Source: Pseudomonadota bacterium (GTDB lineage: Bacteria > Pseudomonadota > Alphaproteobacteria > Acetobacterales > Acetobacteraceae). From it: a stretch of 64,000 nt of DNA. Below the pieces are notes generated by a model, which was not told the DNA's origin, searched no databases, and saw only the letters and a program-made list of their open reading frames with translations. How positions within the stretch are numbered: the stretch's first letter is position 1; every line of letters starts with the position of its first letter. The translations under genes and the position numbers were made by a program. Where the stretch lies: contig JAJZBV010000009.1 of the NCBI GenBank assembly GCA_021851785.1, forward strand, positions 24,141 through 88,140, given 5' to 3'. Shown piece after piece: positions 59,091 to 64,000 of this stretch.

Positions 59091-59197
59091 TCTCCCCCAG
59101 CGTCAAGGGCTCACGTCAAGTGATCGCGCTCTAGCCGCTCCTCATGGAGTGGTCTAAACCTGGGCCAGGATTGATCGGCGAAAAGCGGGAGGGCGGC

Positions 59198-60118
59198 ATG
59201 TCGGGTAAACCTATGCTGGAGGGGAAGGTCGCGGTGGTGAGCGGCGCCGGCGGTGGCATCGGGCGCGAAATCGCGCTCGCCATGGCGCTCGCCGGGGCCA
59301 AGGTCGTGATCAATGATATCGGCGCCTCGCTCACCGGCGAGGGGCAATCCGGCACCCCCGCCGAGCAGACGCGCCAGATCATCATCCAGCGCGGCGGCGA
59401 GGCGGCGATCAGCACCGAGAGTGTCGCCGAATGGGCCTCGGCCAAGCGCATCGTGCAGGCCGCGCTCGACCATTTCGGGCGCCTCGACATCGTCGTCAAC
59501 AATGCCGGCATTCTGCGCGACGTGATCTTCCACAAGATGTCGCCGGAGGATTGGCTCGCGGTCATCAATGTCCATCTCAACGGCAGCTTCTTCCTCTCGC
59601 GCGCCGCGGCCGAGCCTTTCCGCGCCCAGGAGAGCGGCGCCTTCGTCCACATGACCAGCACCTCCGGCCTGATCGGCAATTTCGGCCAGGCCAATTACGC
59701 CGCCGCCAAGCTCGGCATCACCGCGCTCTCGAAATCGATCGCGCTCGACATGAAGCGCTATAACGTGCGCTCGAACTGCATCGCGCCGTTCGCCTGGAGC
59801 CGGATGACGAGTTCGATCCCGGCAGAAACCCCCGAGCAGCAGGCGCGGGTCGAGAAGATCAAGCAGATGACCCCGGACAAGAACGCGCCGATGGCGGTGT
59901 TTCTCGCCTCCGAGGCGGCGCGGGAGGTGACCGGCCAGGTCTTCGCCACACGCCACAACGAAATCTTCCTGATGAGTTCGCCGCGCCCGATCCGCGGCAT
60001 CCACCGTGGCGAGGGCTGGACGCCGGACCTGATCGCCGAACACGCCCTCCCCGCGCTCAAGGAGGCGTTCATGCCACTCGACCGGAGCGGCGAAGTGTTC
60101 TCCTGGGATCCGGTTTAG
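59198..60118 (+). CDS. SDR-family oxidoreductase (HSD17B4/MFE-like)
   Basis: A 306-residue short-chain dehydrogenase resembling the hydroxyacyl-CoA dehydrogenase domain of multifunctional beta-oxidation enzymes. GAGGGIGRE (17-25), INDIGASLTGEG, NNAGILRDVIFHKMSPEDW and the catalytic YAAAK (Tyr167, Lys171) are visible. The insertion after the second strand and the C-terminal extension from about residue 230 fit this branch. The ATG at 59198 follows GGGAGGGCGGC. The frame to 59144 is rejected. The substrate is unknown. The thiolase-like gene on the same strand beyond guaA may be related. Confidence 0.85.
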   Translation: MSGKPMLEGKVAVVSGAGGGIGREIALAMALAGAKVVINDIGASLTGEGQSGTPAEQTRQIIIQRGGEAAISTESVAEWASAKRIVQAALDHFGRLDIVVNNAGILRDVIFHKMSPEDWLAVINVHLNGSFFLSRAAAEPFRAQESGAFVHMTSTSGLIGNFGQANYAAAKLGITALSKSIALDMKRYNVRSNCIAPFAWSRMTSSIPAETPEQQARVEKIKQMTPDKNAPMAVFLASEAAREVTGQVFATRHNEIFLMSSPRPIRGIHRGEGWTPDLIAEHALPALKEAFMPLDRSGEVFSWDPV

Positions 60119-60385
60119 AGGAAATACCGTTCGCTTAAGGTGATTTTACCTGATTTGGTGGTATGATGTGAGGTGGATCCTGATCGCTCTCGCCTATAAC
60201 CGCAGGCCGCCTGACAGCGCCTAAACACGCCATCGCCAAAGCTCGGACAAGCCGAATCCGAACAGACTGCTAGACAAAATTACGCCTCGATTGACAATCG
60301 ACCGTCGATAGTCCCCAAGCCATCCCGTAATCCTCTATCCCCCTACGCTATCCCCCTCCCAAGCCCTCCGCGGTATCCTACGCCC

Positions 60386-61951
60386 TCACTCCCACTCGAT
60401 GGTGCCGGGGGGTTTGCTGGTGATGTCGTAGGTGACGCGGTTGATGCCGCGCACCTCGCCGACGATCCGCCCGGCGACGCGCGAGAGGAAGGCGGGATCG
60501 AACGGATAGACATCGGCGGTCATGCCGTCGGTCGAGGTCACGGCGCGGAGCGCGCAGGCGAAATCATAGGACCGCCCGTCACCCATCACGCCGACGCTGC
60601 GCACCGGGAGCAGCACCGCGAACGCCTGCCAGATCGCGTCATAGAGCCCGGCGGCGCGGATTTCCTCAAGAAAAATGGCGTCGGCCTGGCGAAGGATGGC
60701 GAGCTTCTCGGCGCTGATCGCGCCGGGGATGCGGATCGCGAGGCCGGGGCCGGGAAAGGGGTGGCGGCCGATGATCACCTCCGGCAAGCCAAGCTCGCGC
60801 CCCAGCGCCCGCACCTCGTCCTTGAACAATTCGCGGAGCGGCTCGACCAGCTTGAGCCGCATCCGCTCGGGCAGGCCGCCGACATTATGATGCGATTTGA
60901 TGGTGACGCTGGGGCCGCCGACGAAGCTCACGCTTTCGATGACATCGGGATAAAGCGTCCCTTGCGCGAGATATTCGGCGCCGCCGAGCTTGGCCGCCTC
61001 CTCCTCGAACACATCGATGAACAGGCGGCCGATGGTTTTGCGCTTGCGTTCGGGATCCTCGACGCCGTCGAGGGCGGCGAGGAACAGCGCCGAGGCGTCG
61101 CGATGGACGAGCGGGATCGCCAACTGGTCACGAAAGGTTCGCACGACCTGCTCGGCCTCGCCGGCGCGGAGCAGGCCGTGATCGACGAAGATGCAGGTCA
61201 GTTGATCGCCGATCGCGGCGTGGATGAGGGCCGCCGCGACCGCCGAATCGACCCCGCCGGAGAGGCCGCAGATCACCCGCCCGGGGCCGATATCCTCGCG
61301 CAGGCGGGCGATCGCCTGGTCGCGGAACCCGGCCATCGTCCACGCGCCGCGGCAGCCGGCGACGGCGTGGGTGAAGTTCCGGAGCAGGGCGGCGCCGTGC
61401 GGGGTGTGCATGACCTCGGGGTGGAATTGCACGCCGTAGAGGCGCCGCTCATCGTCGGCGATGGCGGCAAACGGCGCGCCCTCGCTGGTGGCGACGGCGC
61501 GGAAGCCGGGGGGCAGACGCACCACGCGGTCGCCATGGCTCATCCACACCTGCTCGCGCCCGCCGCGCCTCCAGACTCCGGCGAAAAGGGCACAATCGCC
61601 GGTGATATTGACGAAGGCGCGGCCGAACTCGCGGTGGTCGCTGCCCGCGACCTCGCCGCCGAGTTCGGCGCACATCGTCTGCTCGCCATAGCAGATGCCG
61701 AGCACCGGGACGCCGGCGGTGAACACGATTTCCGGCGCCCGCGGCGCCGCGCCCTCGGTGACGCTGGCCGGGCCGCCGGAGAGGATGAAGCCGCGCGCGC
61801 CAAAGGCGGCGATCCGTGCCGGCGCCGCGTTATAGGGCCAGATTTCGCAATAGACGCCGCTTTCGCGCACCCGCCGCGCGATGAGCTGCGTCACCTGGCT
61901 GCCGAAATCGAGGATCAGGATCCGGTCGGAAACGGGGGAAGCGGTCTGCAC
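60386..61951 (-). CDS. guaA: GMP synthase (glutamine-hydrolysing)
   Basis: A 521-residue enzyme converting XMP to GMP. The glutaminase domain (about 1-200) has nucleophile Cys in [16 protein letters not shown] and His/Glu in [11 protein letters not shown]. The PPi-synthetase domain includes the P-loop [17 protein letters not shown]. The C-terminal dimerization domain ends [21 protein letters not shown] start at 61951 follows AAAGG and gives the expected length. The longer open frame to 63343 is antisense to the thiolase-like gene. Confidence 0.95.
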   Translation of the reverse strand: MQTASPVSDRILILDFGSQVTQLIARRVRESGVYCEIWPYNAAPARIAAFGARGFILSGGPASVTEGAAPRAPEIVFTAGVPVLGICYGEQTMCAELGGEVAGSDHREFGRAFVNITGDCALFAGVWRRGGREQVWMSHGDRVVRLPPGFRAVATSEGAPFAAIADDERRLYGVQFHPEVMHTPHGAALLRNFTHAVAGCRGAWTMAGFRDQAIARLREDIGPGRVICGLSGGVDSAVAAALIHAAIGDQLTCIFVDHGLLRAGEAEQVVRTFRDQLAIPLVHRDASALFLAALDGVEDPERKRKTIGRLFIDVFEEEAAKLGGAEYLAQGTLYPDVIESVSFVGGPSVTIKSHHNVGGLPERMRLKLVEPLRELFKDEVRALGRELGLPEVIIGRHPFPGPGLAIRIPGAISAEKLAILRQADAIFLEEIRAAGLYDAIWQAFAVLLPVRSVGVMGDGRSYDFACALRAVTSTDGMTADVYPFDPAFLSRVAGRIVGEVRGINRVTYDITSKPPGTIEWE

Positions 61952-62095
61952 GGGGCGCCTTTCTGTCACGGCGCCCCCTCGGAAAGCGGCGGGCGCGTCC
62001 GGTTCGTCACGCGCTGTCTTTGCAACAGCGGGAAGCCCGAGGCAAGCCGCTTCACCGTGCCGCTCTGCTCCCGGCTGGTCTGCTCGGGGCCGTCC

Positions 62096-62124
62096 TTGAC
62101 ACCGCGAGACCCCGCCTCCTAGCC
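62096..62124 (+). promoter_or_regulatory. candidate promoter of the thiolase/DUF35 pair
   Basis: A perfect TTGACA (62096-62101) is followed after 17 bases by CTAGCC (62119-62124), nearly the same arrangement as the candidate glmU promoter (TTGACA, 17, CTAGCT). It lies 38 bases before the GTG start at 62162 in a divergent region with guaA. Confidence 0.4.
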
Positions 62125-62161
62125 TCGCCGCGGCAAGGAAACGAGAGGAACGGACAGCGTC

Positions 62162-63331
62162 GTGAGCATTAACGGCAAGGCCTATATCGTCGGCGCCTAT
62201 GAGCACCCGACGCGGAAGGCGCCCGATAAATCCCTGGCCCAGCTCCACGCCGAAGTGGCGCTCGGCGCGCTCGCGGATGCCGGGCTCGGCAAGGACGACA
62301 TCGACGGCTATTTCTGCGCCGGCGACGCGCCGGGCATGGGGCCGCTGTCGATGGTCGATTACCTCAACCTCCGCGTCCGCCATGTGGACGCAACCGACAC
62401 CGGCGGCTCCTCCTATCTCATCCATGTCGCCCATGCCGCCGAGGCGATCGCGCTCGGGAAATGCCGGGTCGCGCTGATCACCCTCGCCGGGCGGCCGCGC
62501 AGCGAAGGCATGGCGACCGGCACCGCGCCGCGCGCCGGCAACCCCAATATCCCGGAAATCCAGTTCGAATACCCGTATGCACCGACCGTCGCGAACATGT
62601 ACGCGATGTGCGTGATGCGGCACATGTACCAGTTCGGCACGACCAGCGAGCAGCTCGCCTGGATCAAGGTCGCCGCCTCGCATCACGCCCAGCACAACCC
62701 GCACGCGCTGCTCCGCAAGGTGGTGACGGTCGCCGACGTTCTCGCCTCGCCGATGATCGCCGATCCGCTGCATCGGCTCGATTGCTGCGTCATCACCGAT
62801 GGCGGCGGCGCGTTGATCGTCGCCCATCCCGAGATCGCCAAAAGCCTCCAACGGCCGCGGGTGAAAATCCTCGGGGTCGGCGAGGCGGTGAAGGGACAGT
62901 TCGGCGGTGAGGTCGATCTCACCTTCTCCGGCGCCGCCTGGTCCGGCCCACGCGCCTTCGCCGAAGCCGGGATCAAGCCCGGCGACATTCAATACGCCTC
63001 GATCTATGACAGCTTTACCATCACCGTCCTCATGCAGATCGAGGATCTCGGCTTTTGCGAGAAGGGAATGGGCGGGCGGTTCGTTGCCGACGGCAACCTG
63101 ATCTCGGGGGTCGGCAAATTGCCGTTCAACACCGATGGCGGCGGGCTTTGCAACAATCATCCCGCCAATCGCGGCGGCATGACCAAGGTGATCGAGGCGG
63201 TGCGGCAATTGCGCGGCGAGGCGCATCCGGCGGTGCAGGTGAAGAACTGCGCCCTGGCGCTGGCGCACGGCACCGGCGGCTCGCTCGGGCTCCGCCACGG
63301 CAGCGCCACGGTCATTCTGGAACGGGAATGA
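62162..63331 (+). CDS. thiolase-like (SCP2/COG0183) protein lacking the nucleophilic cysteine
   Basis: A 389-residue thiolase-fold protein. At the position of the acyl-accepting cysteine the sequence reads [16 protein letters not shown] (76-91), with glycine/serine instead of cysteine. The C-terminal part keeps a histidine ([13 protein letters not shown]) and [30 protein letters not shown] is typical of thiolase-like subunits that pair with DUF35 Zn-ribbon proteins, such as the steroid retro-aldolase Ltp2. It starts at GTG after AGAGGAA and is followed 10 bases later by its DUF35 partner. A retro-aldolase or other C-C lyase role is possible but inferred. Confidence 0.85.
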   Translation: MSINGKAYIVGAYEHPTRKAPDKSLAQLHAEVALGALADAGLGKDDIDGYFCAGDAPGMGPLSMVDYLNLRVRHVDATDTGGSSYLIHVAHAAEAIALGKCRVALITLAGRPRSEGMATGTAPRAGNPNIPEIQFEYPYAPTVANMYAMCVMRHMYQFGTTSEQLAWIKVAASHHAQHNPHALLRKVVTVADVLASPMIADPLHRLDCCVITDGGGALIVAHPEIAKSLQRPRVKILGVGEAVKGQFGGEVDLTFSGAAWSGPRAFAEAGIKPGDIQYASIYDSFTITVLMQIEDLGFCEKGMGGRFVADGNLISGVGKLPFNTDGGGLCNNHPANRGGMTKVIEAVRQLRGEAHPAVQVKNCALALAHGTGGSLGLRHGSATVILERE

Positions 63332-63341
63332 GGATGCGACC

Positions 63342-63740
63342 ATGACGACATCGAGCCCACGGCGTAAAATTCCTGCCCCCGAGGCGAACCCTGAGACCAG
63401 CGCCTATTGGGCGGCAGCGGCGGCGGGAAAGCTCGCGATCCGCGAATGCGGCCATTGCGGCAAGCTGCACCACTACCCCCGCGCGCTCTGCCCGTTCTGC
63501 TTCAAGCCGGCAACGGGCTGGCGGGAGGTATCGGGCCGCGGGAAAATCTATGCCTACAGCGTGATGCGCCGCGCCGAGACGCCCTACGCCATCGCCTATG
63601 TCACCCTCGACGAGGGCGTCACCCTGCTGACCAACCTGATCGATTGCGATTTCGACCGCTTGCGGATCGGCCAGGAGGTGAAACTGGTGTTCCAGGAGAG
63701 CGAAGGCGGCCCGCCAGTGCCGATGTTCACCCCCGGCTGA
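63342..63740 (+). CDS. DUF35 Zn-ribbon/OB-fold protein, partner of the thiolase-like protein
   Basis: A 132-residue protein. An N-terminal helix ([20 protein letters not shown]) docks the partner. A rubredoxin-like zinc ribbon has Cys36, Cys39, Cys50 and Cys53 ([19 protein letters not shown]). An OB fold follows (about 60-130: [20 protein letters not shown]). DUF35 subunits stabilize and complete thiolase-like enzymes and are usually cotranscribed with them, as here. Confidence 0.9.
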   Translation: MTTSSPRRKIPAPEANPETSAYWAAAAAGKLAIRECGHCGKLHHYPRALCPFCFKPATGWREVSGRGKIYAYSVMRRAETPYAIAYVTLDEGVTLLTNLIDCDFDRLRIGQEVKLVFQESEGGPPVPMFTPG

Positions 63741-63847
63741 GGCGGCGGCGCCCGAGCCCCCGTCCTGGGTGCTGCTGCTGGTCGGATCTCTCGGCGCCGC
63801 CGGCGCTTGCAGTCGGCGCGATCATCGCCTAATCAATCCGCGACGCG

Positions 63848-63923
63848 GTCCCGTTCGTCTAGAGGCCTAGGACACCGCCCTCTCACGGCGGTAACAGGGG
63901 TTCGAATCCCCTACGGGACGCCA
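63848..63923 (+). tRNA. tRNA-Glu (anticodon CTC)
   Basis: A 76-base tRNA including the encoded CCA. The acceptor stem is GTCCCGT (63848-63854) with ACGGGAC (63913-63919). The anticodon stem CCGCC/GGCGG holds loop CTCTCAC with anticodon CTC. The T arm has GTTCGAA. The encoded CCA occupies 63921-63923. Confidence 0.97.
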
Positions 63924-63973
63924 TCCTTCCCAACATATTGAAATCGCTAAATTTTTCTGGTGTCGTCCCGCAA

Positions 63974-63999
63974 GTGTGACACACGCTTGTGACACACGC
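63974..63999. repeat. 13-bp tandem repeat at the right edge
   Basis: Two adjacent 13-base units that both end TGTGACACACGC (63974-63986 and 63987-63999) lie 51 bases after the tRNA-Glu gene, in AT-richer DNA. The array may continue beyond the window. Confidence 0.7.
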
Positions 64000-64000
64000 G

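Noticed and set aside
60119..60385. Possible small gene or RNA between the SDR and guaA
   Set aside because: No open frame with a ribosome binding site and no strong hairpin. Only a short AGGT/ACCT dyad and a remnant of the palindromic element are visible.
60761..62122. 453-codon plus-strand open frame opposite guaA
   Set aside because: guaA homology covers the region. No family resemblance is seen in the plus-strand frame.
61952..63343. N-terminal extension of guaA to 985 codons
   Set aside because: The extension is antisense to the thiolase-like gene. GuaA proteins are about 520 residues and start at the GTG at 61951.

Overview
This window is GC-rich DNA from an alphaproteobacterium, most likely of the Acetobacteraceae/Rhodospirillales. 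That placement is inferred from gene content: a membrane-anchored CycM-type cytochrome beside kdsB and pheA, an NDUFA12-type complex I assembly protein beside mlaD, a SufRBCDSUT-plus-A-type operon, ETF:ubiquinone oxidoreductase, a MaoC-Pta fusion beside PHA synthase, and GTG starts with extreme third-position GC. Coding density is high. I call 63 protein-coding genes, one of them cut by the window start, and one tRNA. No gene-free gap exceeds about 270 bp. There is no rRNA, CRISPR array, transposase or prophage gene.

Layout. 1-8.0 kb is housekeeping: hisN-like phosphatase, cycM, kdsB-pheA, a CBS protein, gph and glmU-glmS. 8.3-15.0 kb is accessory catabolism: a LigK-type aldolase, an MFS carrier and a LigJ-type 4-oxalomesaconate hydratase (the end of the protocatechuate/gallate 4,5-cleavage pathway). 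These converge on an unusual periplasmic heme-c/beta-propeller protein, and a flavin-oxidoreductase-like fusion protein is divergent from it. 15.1-25.8 kb is a hexitol cluster. It has a SorC-type regulator followed by a binding protein, two permeases, two polyol dehydrogenases, a GatZ-type protein without GatY and an ABC ATPase on the minus strand, with two sugar kinases divergent. The likely route is galactitol/sorbitol/altritol to ketohexose, then ketohexose-6-phosphate, then 4-epimerization to fructose-6-phosphate.

25.8-28.9 kb is a four-gene aryl-polyene-like fatty-acid elongation cassette with no carrier protein. 29-36 kb returns to housekeeping: thioesterase, NDUFA12, mlaD, DUF2155, otsB, trpE and ppiD. 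36.4-40.2 kb is a PHA locus (phaC, MaoC-Pta, phasin-like), and the phasin-like gene has a near-ideal FNR-type promoter. 40.3-48.5 kb holds recO, parC, an AT-rich foreign-looking secreted protein, a uracil-DNA glycosylase, ETF-QO, a CHAP hydrolase and a RidA protein. 48.7-51.8 kb is an acetoin-dehydrogenase-type acoABC operon. 51.9-59.0 kb has a cobalamin adenosyltransferase and the complete SUF operon under an Rrf2 regulator. 59.2-63.7 kb has an SDR, guaA and a thiolase-like/DUF35 pair. tRNA-Glu(CTC) lies at the right edge.

The most unusual signals are: (1) four copies of an A/T-only hairpin element, each just downstream of a stop codon and always in the same orientation relative to the gene before it; (2) the lone AT-rich secreted-protein gene bracketed by two of these copies; (3) the thiolase-like/DUF35 pair lacking the thiolase nucleophilic cysteine; (4) the heme-c/beta-propeller protein beside the LigJ/LigK module; (5) the carrier-less polyene cassette; (6) the FNR-type promoter on the phasin-like gene.
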